Source: Schistocerca nitens | Taxonomy: Eukaryota > Arthropoda > Insecta > Orthoptera > Acrididae | DNA length: 64,000 bases | Direction of reading: 5' to 3' | Assembly: GCF_023898315.1 (NCBI RefSeq) | Contig: NC_064614.1 | Coordinates: 73,172,501 to 73,236,500 of the forward strand | Part shown: in pieces, positions 55,392 through 64,000 of the stretch | How the letters are laid out: each line of letters begins with the position of its first letter | How positions within the stretch are numbered: position 1 is the first letter of the stretch | Notes under the pieces: model-generated | Told to the model about the DNA's origin: nothing | Seen by the model: only the letters and a program-made list of their open reading frames with translations | Databases searched by the model: none | Translations under genes and position numbers: made by a program

Positions 55392-55945
55392 TGTAAGTAG
55401 GCTGTTTAGGTTTTTTTATTGGTAACGCCACCTCTGTATGAAAATCACTGGCTGAGCTGTGTGCAGTCTGTGGCTGTTTTGCATTGTTGTAATACTCGCC
55501 ATTGTAGTGTTAGGCAGCTGGCTGTGAACAGCGCGTAGCGTTGCGCAGTTGGAGGTGAGCCGCCAGCAGTGGTGGATGTGGGGAGAGAGAGATGGCGGAG
55601 TTTTGAAATTTGTCATGAACTGCTATATATATTATGACTATTAAGGTAAATACATTGTTTGTTCTCTATTAAAATCTTTCATTTGCTAACTATTCCTATC
55701 AGTAGTTAGTGCCTTCAGTAGTTTGAATCTTTTATTTAGCTGGCAGTAGTGGCGCTCGCTGTATTGCAGTAGCTTGAGTAACCAAGATTTTCGTGAGGTA
55801 AGTGATTTGTGAAAGGTATAGGTTAATGTTAGTCAGGGCCATTCTTTTGTAGAGATTTTTGAAAGTCAGATTGCGTTGCGCTAAAAATATTGTGTGTCAG
55901 TTTAAGGACAGTCCCGTGTAAAATTGTTAAAAAGGTGACGTTTCA
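55392..55945 (+). repeat. 3' LTR of the pol-deleted element
   Basis: 554 bp from TGTAAG to GACGTTTCA, nearly identical to 49158-49694 over the shared part. It is preceded by a G-rich tract (gtgggtagcatggggct) that could be the polypurine tract. Confidence 0.93.
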
Positions 55946-56466
55946 AGGACACTACACGCTTTTAGTCATTTTAGACATAGAATGTGCCTTTGACTAGCTC
56001 TGACACTCCCAACTACTTCACATGTTAGCACAGATGGGTCACCGTAACAAAGTTGTACTTCTAATACCCGCATATATGTCAAACACGATATCCAAGATCC
56101 AAGGTACATGTCTCTGGTGCAGTATCCCAAGAATCAACACCAAAGGCACGAGTACCACAAGAGAACATCCTGTCCCCGCTACTGTAAGCACTGTATACTG
56201 CCGACGTACCGCTGTGACAACTCCGTCAGAGACAATAGGACTTTACGCTGCCAACGCACCATACTGGTGCACAGAACTGAAAACAACCACTGTGCAGTGG
56301 AAGACAGTGACCTACCCACAATGACTTGTAGACTGGGTGGCCGAGTGGAGAATTCGGCCGAACGTATCCAAGACACGAACAGTCCTGTTCAGATATAGGC
56401 ACCTGACCAAAAAACTACAGAAGAACAACGATGAGGTACAGCTGACACAATGGGACACGCTGCTGG

Positions 56467-57565
56467 GTGTGGTAGGTCCGCTGTTGTTTTCTATCTACAT
56501 AAATGATCTTTTGGATAGGGTGGATAGCAATGTGCGGCTGTTTGCAGATGATGCTGTGGTGTACGGGAAGGTGTCGTCGTTGAGTGAGTGTAGGAGGATA
56601 CAAGGTGACTTGATTTGTGATTGGTGTAAAGAATGGGCCGGCCGTTGTGGCCGAGCGGTTCTAGGCGCTACAGTCTGGAACCACGCCACCGCTACGGTCG
56701 CAGGTTCGAATCCTGCCTCGGGCATGGATGTGTGTGATGTACGTAGGTTAGTTAGGTTTAAGTAGTTCTAAATTCTATGGGACTGATGACCTCAGAAGTT
56801 AAGTCCCATAGTGCTCAGAGCCATTTGAACCATTTTGTAAAGAATGGCAGCTGACTCTCAATAGAGATAACTGTAAATTAATGCAGATGAATAGGAAAAA
56901 GAATCCCGTAATGTTTGATAACTCCATTAGTAGTGTAGCGCTTGTCACAGTCACGTCGATTAAATATTTGGGTGTAACATTGCAGAGCGATATGAAGTGG
57001 GACAAGCATGTTATGGCAGTTGTGGGGAAGGCGGATAGTTGTCTTCGGTTCATTGGTAGAATTTTGGGAAGATGTGGTTAATCTGTAAAGGAGACCGCTT
57101 ATAAAACACTAATACGACCTATGCTCGAGTACTGCTCGAGAGTTTGAGATCCCTATCACGTCGGATTGAGGGAGGACATAGAAACAATTCAGAGACCGGC
57201 TGCTAGATTTGTTACTGGTAGGTTTGATCATCACGCTAGTGTTACAGAAATGCTTCAGGAAATCGGGTGGGAGTCTCTGGAGGAAAGGAGACGTTCTTTT
57301 CGTGAATCGCTACTGAGGAAATTTAGAGAACCAGCATTTGAGGCAGACTGCAGTACAATTTTAGTGCCGCCAACTTATATTTCACGGAAAGACCACAAAG
57401 ATAAGATAAGAGAGATTAGGGCTCGTACAGAGGCATATAGGCAGTCACTTTTCCCTCGTTCTGTTTGGGAGTGGAACAGGGAGAGAAGATGCTAGTTAAG
57501 GTACGAGGAACCCCCCACCACGCACCGTATGCTGGATTGCGGAGTATGTATGTAGATGTAGATGG
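56467..57565 (+). mobile_element. CR1-like LINE 3' fragment
   Basis: 5'-truncated in the RT palm: GPLLFSIYINDLLDRV, LFADDAVVYGKV, then (after a SINE) YLGVTLQSDMKWDKH, FIGRILGRCG, a stop, and the end IREIRARTEAYRQSLFPR. It ends in a gcggagtat-GTAGATGTAGAT tail. It has a few stops and is younger than the Jockey-like LINE that holds it. Confidence 0.92.
56637..56835 (+). mobile_element. SINE-A, plus orientation
   Basis: Complete: head tggccgagcggttctaggcg, B box aggttcgaatcct, body and end gccatttgaaccatt. A perfect 12-bp target duplication, tgtaaagaatgg, lies at 56625-56636 and 56836-56847. Confidence 0.96.
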
Positions 57566-57568
57566 AGA

Positions 57569-57603
57569 AGTGACTAGAACCGCTCGGTCACAGCGGCCGG
57601 CCC
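57569..57603 (-). mobile_element. SINE-A head fragment
   Basis: agaaccgctcggtcacagcg and ccggcc are the complement of the first ~30 bases of the SINE-A head. It sits between the LINE tail and the older LINE. Confidence 0.65.
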
Positions 57604-57890
57604 CGAGACTTACACCCAGTAATAATGTATACGACATTACTGGAGTGGATCCCCTGAAAACCCCATTAAGAGCCTACTACGGAAAACACAGTGTAACTAA
57701 CCGACCGTACATGGAAAAACAGCTGACAAAAAGACCTCGACAAACGAAATTCAAATGCATAGAGCCAGTAGCCCACAACACCTTCAAAGAGTATCCTCCA
57801 TATCTAGATCAAAGACAGAACGACTAAAAACACACTGACACATACACACTGGAAACAGGAAACACACGCAACAGAACCGAATATCTCGCG

Positions 57891-57892
<2 letters not shown>

Positions 57893-57937
<45 letters not shown>

Positions 57938-57956
57938 ACATACAGACACACACACA
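57893..57956. repeat. (CA)n microsatellite
   Basis: CA run with a few interruptions, just after the Jockey-like LINE. Confidence 0.97.
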
Positions 57957-58937
57957 GTAGCACACTACCTTCAAGCACACTAGAATTAGGACAGCTATAT
58001 AATCAAGAGTATGCTTATTAGTACCTCAACATCGCTCTTCACCCACAGTGACAAGTAGATAAGGTGAATGAAAATTCTCCTCAGCTAATCGACACCAGTA
58101 GGTACCAGATGTAATACATCACTGTGTGAGCAACCAAGATAGCATCCCCTAGTATGGTACCAATATCCAAAAATGCCTACAATCTTTCTACTTAATGACG
58201 TACTTCGCTCAACTTATTTTTATACAATTTTAATTTATTCAATTAAGTTACTCCACTTAATTTAATTTATTCTTGGAAGTGTTTTATTCAATCCAAACGC
58301 TTAAGCAAATACGACACACACACACATATACGAGAACTTTGTAATCTGTAAAATAGGAGTAATATTAGCAACATTTTAATTTCTTTTCTTATAAAATGCC
58401 AAATTTAAAGTTAATTTAAATTTTATTTTATTTATGTTGGAAAAGATATAATTGTAAATTTTGTAAAGCATGATTACTTGTACTCAAGCAAAAAATATTA
58501 AAGAATTCGCATTTGTACAGGCTGGAGAATGAAAATTGCTTAAAACATAGGCACCTGAAGAAGACAGCGGGTCACGCGTTCGACACATCGTGCGAGAACA
58601 GCGTGAACAAACGGAAGAAATCCGCCTAGAGAGCCTGAAGAATTACGAGTTGAGTGAAGTTCAGTCTTAATGATAAATATTTAACACATTCAGATCATAA
58701 GCTCACTGTGCTGGAAGCTGTAGTCACACTAACATTTAATACTTCTAATAATTTTGGTAATATAATCATGTTAATAAAGATAAATAAATATAATGTTACG
58801 AACATCAGCTGACGAGTTATAGCTTGCATTGGCAAAGAAGTCAATCATAGTCTCCACGCTGAAGGAGCTTATTGCAGCTATTAAGTCACAGACTCCAAGC
58901 AGTAGTGCATGTTACTTGTGGTTCGTCAACCGTGTTG
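57957..58937. other. AT-rich intergenic DNA
   Basis: No gene or shared element recognised. Confidence 0.5.
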
Positions 58938-58939
58938 TA

Positions 58940-60361
58940 CACTCCTGGAAATGGAAAAAAGAACACATTGACACCGGTGTGTCAGACCCACCATACTTGC
59001 TCCGGACACTGCGAGAGGGCTGTACAAGCAATGATCACACGCACGGCACAGCGGACACACCAGGAACCGTGGTGTTGGCCGTCGAATGGCGCTAGCTGCG
59101 CAGCATTTGTGCACCACCGCCGTCAGTGTCAGCCAGTTTGCCGTGGCATACGGAGCTCCATCGCAGTCTTTAACACTGGTAGCATGCCGCGACAGCGTGG
59201 ACGTGAACCCTATGTGCAGTTGACGGACTTTGAGCGAGGGCGTATAGTGTGCATGCGGGAGGCCGGGTGGACCTACCGCCGAATTGCTCAACACGTGGGG
59301 CTTGAGGTCTCCACAGTACATCGATGTTGTCGCCAGTGGTCGGCGGAAGGTGCACGTGCCCGTCGACCTGGGACCGGACCGCAGCGACGCACGGATGCAC
59401 GCCAAGACCGTAGGATCCTACGCAGTGCCGTAGGGGACCGCACCGCCACTTCCCAGCAAATTAGGGACACTGTTGCTCCTGGGGTATCGGCGAGGACCAT
59501 TCGCAACCGTCTCCATGAAGCTGGGCTACGGTCCCGCACACCGTTAGGCCGTCTTCCGCTCACGCCCCAACATCGTGCAGCCCGCCTCCAGTGGTGTCGC
59601 GACAGGCGTGAATGGAGGGACGAATGGAGACGTGTCGTCTTCAGCGATGAGAGTCACTTCTGACTTGCTGCCAATGATGGTCGTATGCGTGTTTGGCGCC
59701 GTGCAGGTGAGCGCCACAATCAGGACTGCATACGACCGAGGCACACAGGGCCAACACCCGGCATCATGGTGTGGGGAGCGATCTCCTACACTGGCCGTAC
59801 ACCACTGGTGATCGTCGAGGGGACACTGAATAGTGCACGGTACATCCAAACCGTCATCGAAACCATCGTTCTACCATTCCTAGACCGGCAAGGGAACTTG
59901 CTGTTCCAACAGGACAATGCACGTCCGCATGTATCCCGTGGCACCCAACGTGCTCTAGAAGGTGTAAGTCAACTACCCTGGCCAGCAAGATCTCCGGATC
60001 TGTCCCCCATTGAGCATGTTTGGGACTGGATGAAGCGTCGTCTCACGCGGTCTGCACGTCCAGCACGAACGCTGGTCCAACTGAGGCGCCAGGTGGAAAT
60101 GGCATGGCAAGCCGTTCCACAGGACTACATCCAGCATCTCTACGATCGTCTCCATGGGAGAATAGCAGCCTGCATTGCTGCGAAAGGTGGATATACACTG
60201 TACTAGTGCCGACATTGTGCATGCTCCGTTGCCTGTGTCTATGTGCCTGTGGTTCTGTCAGTGTGATCATGTGATGTATCTGACCCCAGGAATGTGTCAA
60301 TAAAGTTTCCCCTTCCTGGGACAATGAATTCACGGTGTTCTTATTTCAATTTCCAGGAGTG
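58940..60361 (+). mobile_element. Tc1-like DNA transposon, family A, copy 2
   Basis: 1422 bp with the same inverted ends as copy 1, flanked by TA at 58938-58939 and 60362-60363. It lacks one AGCT unit near 59094 that copy 1 has. Confidence 0.97.
59184..60206 (+). pseudogene. Tc1-like transposase with one premature stop
   Basis: Same start (ATG 59184) and end as copy 1. The first catalytic Asp is present here (FSDES, D155), but the Cys codon five residues later is TGA (59661-59663). After the stop the frame runs open to 60206, with QQDNARPH and SPIEHVW intact. The two copies thus carry different inactivating changes about 15 bp apart. Confidence 0.95.
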
Positions 60362-60622
60362 TATATTTTAGTGTTAAAAGTGCCTCGGACAGTGATTGGA
60401 GTGACACTCAAAAGATTTAATACCGGCAAAGCTTGCAATTTGTATTTAATTTGATACTTTGTTCATATCTGTGATTACACGAAACATTCACGATTTTATT
60501 CGCTGTCTATCGACAATATATTGAGGACTGAAATGCATCTTTTCGATTCACCAATAAAAATTGGGTGCCGTCCCATCGTTTTAATCAAAAAACTCGAAAA
60601 AAGTCAAAGAAAGAAGAATAAG

Positions 60623-60795
60623 GTTTGACGCCCCGTCGACAATGGGCTGTGGCCTTTCAAAGGAACCATTCCGCCGTTTGCCTGGAGCGATTTAGTGAAA
60701 CCACAGGAAACGTAAATCAGAATGGTCGGATGCAGATTTGAACCGTCGTCCTTCTGAAGGTGACACCATTGGGCTAAGCATTGCGCCACATCATT
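60623..60795 (-). mobile_element. SINE-B, internally deleted
   Basis: gcctttcaaaggaaccattc, cctggagcgatttagtgaaa, and the head complement (gatttgaaccgtcgtccttc, gcattgcgccac) match SINE-B in order. About 60 bp between the gtcgac block and gtggcctttc is missing compared with 5105-5320. Confidence 0.85.
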
Positions 60796-61404
60796 GGGTC
60801 AGAAACTTATTGAAAATAAAAGTTGCGTTTCTCATTTCCGTCCTGAATTTCCCTGTTCATCTACCAGCTAAATTTCTGCGACCCGTGGAGAAGATAACCG
60901 GTAAGACAGCAGGACATCTAATGGAGATGCGAGGAAAACAGATCTCTTAGGATATACTTTTGCAGTTTATCCGGCGTAGGCCTCCATATGCAACTTCACA
61001 TGGGGAACACGCAGTAATACGTCGCTGCAGGGACTTCCTTTCAATTTCTAGTGATATTCTGTCCATGGAGATAGCTACAAGTGTCTTCCAGTTAGGATTT
61101 AGCTGGTACTGCATTCTGCTGCACCGCGCCGTGTACACTTACTTCACAGACGACTGTATATCGTCCTTCAAGGTAGCGTCACCAGCGACGATGCAGCTAG
61201 CATTACTTTTTTATGTATCTTAAACAGCGTAGCAAATACTTGGCTCACACGCAATGAGCATTCAGGACCTAGCGCTGCTTGCAATGTTTGTTATTGACCA
61301 TTTGTTTCCTATACTTTAATACTCAGTTTGCCATTCAGAAAGGGTATTAGTTAATGTTTCTCATTTTTACTTTTCTCTGAGGAGGGCCATGCGAGACGAT
61401 GCTG
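60796..61404. other. Unassigned DNA
   Basis: An 87-codon plus-strand frame (60960-61223) has no family I recognise. Confidence 0.4.
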
Positions 61405-61620
61405 TGGGTAGGATACTTGACTCGCATTCGAAGAGACGGTTTTTGGAATCCACATTCAGCCGGCCAGCTATAAGTTTTGTGTGGTGGTCCCAAAATCGCC
61501 TAAGGCAAACGACAAGATTGTATCTTTTATGACGTCAGTGGCGAAATCTCTCTGTCCTTCCCCAACACCGACTTCGGGCCCCGTCTCTAATGACACTATC
61601 CTCGGCAGACCGTTAAACAC
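61405..61620 (+). mobile_element. Old SINE-B copy, plus orientation
   Basis: Diverged match: gcattcgaagagacggtttt in the head, cagccggcca, then ctctctgtccttcccc and a ctctaatgacactatcctcgg-like tail. Only blocks remain. Confidence 0.55.
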
Positions 61621-61759
61621 TAAGCTTAATTTCTCCTCGTCATGAAAAACCTTCTGAGTATCGCATACAACACTATTTCGGTGGCGTTTCCCTTAGCCGG
61701 CCGCCACGACTCAATATGCACGGTATTAACAATGCAGAATGCAGCAGCGGTGGAGCCAG

Positions 61760-61880
61760 AATTACAAATTAAGCGCGGCACTAAAACCAATTAAGACGAG
61801 GAAGAACGGACCGCTAATTGCAGGCCCTTGCGTCTATCTCTGTGTCAATCAGCGCAATTAAGACCTCTGCCCCATTAGGT
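61760..61880. promoter_or_regulatory. Cluster of homeodomain-type AATTA sites (possible enhancer)
   Basis: Cores at 61767-61771 (AATTA), 61789-61793 (AATTA), 61815-61819 (TAATT), 61856-61860 (AATTA) and 61874-61877 (ATTA), plus gtcaatca near 61844, a PBC-like site. They lie in balanced-GC sequence, 61640-61990, that is free of recognised transposon sequence. Confidence 0.35.
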
Positions 61881-61968
61881 GCACGCAAAGATTGTGCCAC
61901 GCGGCTATTGTCTGCCATCGGTTAGCCTCCAGGGAACGGACACCTGCCTCTTCCATCTTTCCAACGCG

Positions 61969-62000
61969 ATGAACAACGACGCACTGGCCTTCCTTGTGCG
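61969..62000 (+). CDS. Possible short first coding exon
   Basis: An ATG in the context cgcgATGa opens MNNDALAFLVR and runs into tgcg|GTGAGTATT, a strong splice-donor match at 62001. The upstream 300 bp are GC-balanced and transposon-free. The downstream exon cannot be placed, so this is only a suggestion. Confidence 0.2.
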
Positions 62001-62001
62001 G

Positions 62002-62495
62002 TGAGTATTTTTGATTCGGTTCTATTGTTTATGCGACACGCAGCCATTTACAGTGCTTATTGTAAGACTCTAGTGCCTGTATCACCGTCAATGCATTTTC
62101 CGGTTTGTGAGTCTGGGTAGCTGTGGTACCGCCACTTTCTTGACCCGGTTGCGAAGAATAATTGTTGGCATGCCTATGTGTTTCTCTGCTTTTCCCGTCA
62201 TGCTCATTCCCCAAACCATACGCAGTCAGCAGTAAACGATGACCTCCACCTCCAACATCCACCTCCCTCCTGCGAATATTTTGTAACATTTAACATAATG
62301 GCAGCGTATTGAGATATTTTCATGTTCCATACATCATTTGAAGACATTTTTAATTAAAATAAGGTAGAACGAGTCAGTTTACATGACATGTACACACAAC
62401 GAGTTTTAACACCAACGAGCATATTATTTTTCAGTCTTACTGAACTGCACATAAAAATAAAAAGTAATGGCTTTTTATTTGTTTTACAGGCTCTG

Positions 62496-62498
<3 letters not shown>
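62002..62498. other. Unassigned DNA
   Basis: If the donor at 62001 is real this is intron. No element was recognised. Confidence 0.4.

Positions 62499-62526
<28 letters not shown>
62499..62526. repeat. (CT)n microsatellite
   Basis: A 28-bp CT run. Confidence 0.95.
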
Positions 62527-62530
<4 letters not shown>

Positions 62531-62699
62531 TTAGTTGATTCCAACATTCCGTGACCCCTAGAACTAATGCAGGCTAATTTGTTCTGTCCTGCACTTTCTC
62601 CTGCAGACTTCCCAGGTTGGAATCCATTACTTCTGTGATGCCATCAGCCATCTAATTCTTTTGCCCCCCCTTAGTCTCCTTCTGCCTTCGCTCTTCCAT

Positions 62700-63310
62700 A
62701 GAATTAACGTTTTTTCCAGCTTATCGTGTTTTTTCTCTTAATGCCATACTGTGCCCAAAGTAGGTCTGCTTTTGTTTCTGTGTCAGACCTTCCACGGAGA
62801 AATCTGGTGTTATTTGCTACATTACTGACCTATTTGTTCACTTTGCTAACCATGGAACTCTCAGAAGTTTCCTTCTACATCACAGTTCAAAGGTGTCTAT
62901 TCTACATCGTTCAGCCTTTGTTATATTTCTGGTCTCACATCCCTACATCACAGCTGGAAAGGCCGTAGTCTTTATTTTACGGATCTATGTTGTTAATGTT
63001 ATGTGTCTGTTCCTTAAAATATGACAGGATTGGACATTGCCTTTCTGCCAAATTAGAAACGTCACTTGATTTAGTGGATGTAATCATTTTCAGCAGAAAT
63101 CTAGGATCCGTGATAACTGAACACAGAAACTACATCATTGTTTCTCCTCTTATATGCCATGAAGTGATAGGTGTAGTTGCCATAATATTCGTTTTCTTGA
63201 CATTCACTATCAGACCAGCCTTTGCACATTCTTTCACCTTCAGTAAGAGGATCTTTAACACATCTTCACTTTCTGCCATCAGTATGCTATCATTTGCACA
63301 TGAGAGGTTA
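62700..63310 (-). mobile_element. RTE/BovB-like LINE reverse-transcriptase fragment
   Basis: From 63310 leftward the minus strand reads NLSCANDSILMAESEDVLK, LLLKVKECAKAGLIVNVKKT and IMATTPITSWHIRGE. This is the palm-to-thumb block of RTE-type RT (family form ADD-x-LMAESE), with the second catalytic position changed (AND). Stops follow. It differs from the RTE-like family at 13800-16605. Confidence 0.7.
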
Positions 63311-63523
63311 TAAAAATTGTCGAGAAGGAATTATTTTAGGTGATGTTTAAAATTTTCTTTTCTATCTGTTACACATTTTATTTCACTTGGCAAATAATGA
63401 AAAATTCATGTTGATACCTATTGAAGCGCACTCTGAGCCACTCAGGGCTTTAATAATAAGTAAAACACGCCGCTTTTTCTTCCAGTATTGTAGTTATGGA
63501 CATCAATATTCTTCTGAATTAGT

Positions 63524-63763
63524 TGGATTGGGGTTGGGTTGTTTGGGGCAGGAGACCAGAGAGGGAGGTAATTGGTGTCATCGGATTAGGGAAGGACAGG
63601 GAAGAGAGTCGGCCGTGCCATTCAAAGGAACCATCCCGACATTTGCCTGGAGCGATTTAGGGAAATCACGGAAAAGCTAAATCAGGATGGCCGGACGCGG
63701 GATTGAACCGTCGTCCTCCCGAGTGCCAGTCCAGTATGCTAGCCACTGCGCCACCTCGCTCGG
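63524..63763 (-). mobile_element. SINE-B, complete, minus orientation
   Basis: Read on the minus strand the head is ggtggcgcagtggctagcat with a B box ggttcaatcc, followed by the ccggccatcctgatttagc body and a tail ending in ccaacccc. A target duplication, tctgaattagt, lies at 63513-63523 and 63764-63774. Confidence 0.95.
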
Positions 63764-63773
63764 TCTGAATTAG

Positions 63774-64000
63774 TGAAGGACTTTGAACAGAGATTATAAG
63801 GTGAATATCAAACAAAATTAAAATAACGGCAATATAATGCCACTGAATTAAATCAGATGATAATGAGGAAAGTAGATTAGGAAATGAGACACTAAAACTA
63901 GTAGATGAGGTTTGGTGTTCTAGCAGCAAGATAACTGTCGATGACGAAAGTAAAGAGAGTATAAAATGAAGACGGGAATAGCAAGAAAATCGTCCCTGAA
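63774..64000 (+). mobile_element. RTE-like LINE fragment, runs off the window
   Basis: ggtgaatatcaaacaaaatt, ctgaattaaatcagatgat and agtagatgaggtttggtgtt match 15930-16060 in order (aaggtgaatatcaacaaagt, and so on). It is noncoding through decay. The SINE at 63524 lies in or at the edge of it. Confidence 0.65.

Larger units (their letters stand above)
49158..55945 (+). mobile_element. LTR retrotransposon, pol deleted (gag only)
   Basis: LTRs at 49158-49694 and 55392-55945 differ little. Between them are gag (49709-51534), a short remnant of the integrase C-terminus (51605-51727) and about 3.7 kb of noncoding sequence. Flanking AGGT/AGGA (49154-49157, 55946-49 side) is an imperfect 4-bp duplication. 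Protease, RT, RNase H and most of integrase are missing. The 5' LTR end, primer site and leader are also missing. A solo LTR of the family lies at 18756-19344. Confidence 0.9.
46810..57830 (+). mobile_element. Old Jockey-like LINE, broken into four pieces
   Basis: Pieces: 46810-47123, 47351-49157, 55946-56466 and 57604-57830. The endonuclease region reads VASIAETWLTARNKF near 47510 and NRWAFNIGCMYN near 47725. An RT piece ends ...TQSGFRHDHSTNDPL-TDG near 49120 and resumes after the LTR element as GHYTLLVILDIECAFD near 55950. The last piece ends NTFKEYPPYLDQRQND* at 57827. Many stops are present. A-rich slippage (47558-47590) further disrupts it. Clade assignment rests on the look of these blocks only. 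Confidence 0.7.

Noticed and set aside
1..64000. CRISPR array, operons or other prokaryotic systems
   Set aside because: No spaced short repeats or operon-like gene packing. The content is typical of a large, repeat-rich animal genome.

Overview
This window is eukaryotic DNA, most likely from a large-genome insect, and probably an orthopteran of the locust type. No bacterial gene layout is present. Nearly everything recognisable is transposable-element sequence: tRNA-derived SINEs with target-site duplications, CR1-like, RTE-like and Jockey-like LINEs, three LTR retrotransposons, and Tc1/mariner DNA transposons. Simple repeats and AT-rich DNA without genes fill the gaps. The locust assignment is an inference from recalled similarity of the SINE families to Schistocerca repeats; nothing was searched.

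Layout. 1-1.8 kb: a CR1-like LINE 3' end, split by a SINE and joined to an RTE-like fragment. 2.7-4.1 kb: a Tc1-like transposon with a full-length transposase frame but a changed catalytic residue. 4.1-7.4 kb: SINEs and unassigned DNA. 7.4-8.8 kb: a second Tc1-like family, frameshifted. 8.8-9.0 kb: the C-terminal half of a TIR domain, the best candidate for host coding sequence. 11.7-12.4 kb: a 301-bp tandem repeat carrying a tRNA-like unit. 13.8-16.6 kb: a decayed RTE-like LINE. 16.9-22.2 kb: a minus-strand Gypsy element of CsRn1 type with a tRNA-Trp primer site, holding a solo LTR of another family. 23.2-24.0 and 43.0-43.9 kb: a pair of roughly 0.9-kb inverted arms. 27.7-42.6 kb: a large minus-strand Gypsy element with long LTRs, split by a full-length plus-strand CR1-like LINE at 33.5-37.9 kb. 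44.0-45.3 kb: a frameshifted mariner. 45.8-46.7 kb: a SINE split by a CR1 fragment. 46.8-57.8 kb: an old Jockey-like LINE broken by two SINEs, a 6.8-kb LTR element that has lost its pol, and a CR1 fragment. 58.9-60.4 kb: a second copy of the first Tc1-like transposon. 61.4-64 kb: SINE and RTE/BovB-like fragments, plus a compact island with clustered homeodomain-type sites and a possible first exon.

How the parts relate. The elements form layers that can be dated relative to one another: SINEs inside LINEs, LINEs inside LTR elements, LTR elements inside LINEs or other LTR elements. The one element that looks competent is the LINE at 33.5-37.9 kb. It has a duplicated 5' UTR segment, an ORF1 with an SGNH esterase domain, an ORF2 with endonuclease and reverse transcriptase, and a canonical T TTT TTA slippery heptamer exactly where ORF1 must pass into the -1 frame of ORF2. 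ORF2 has no ATG before its endonuclease. This junction is the most interesting single feature here.
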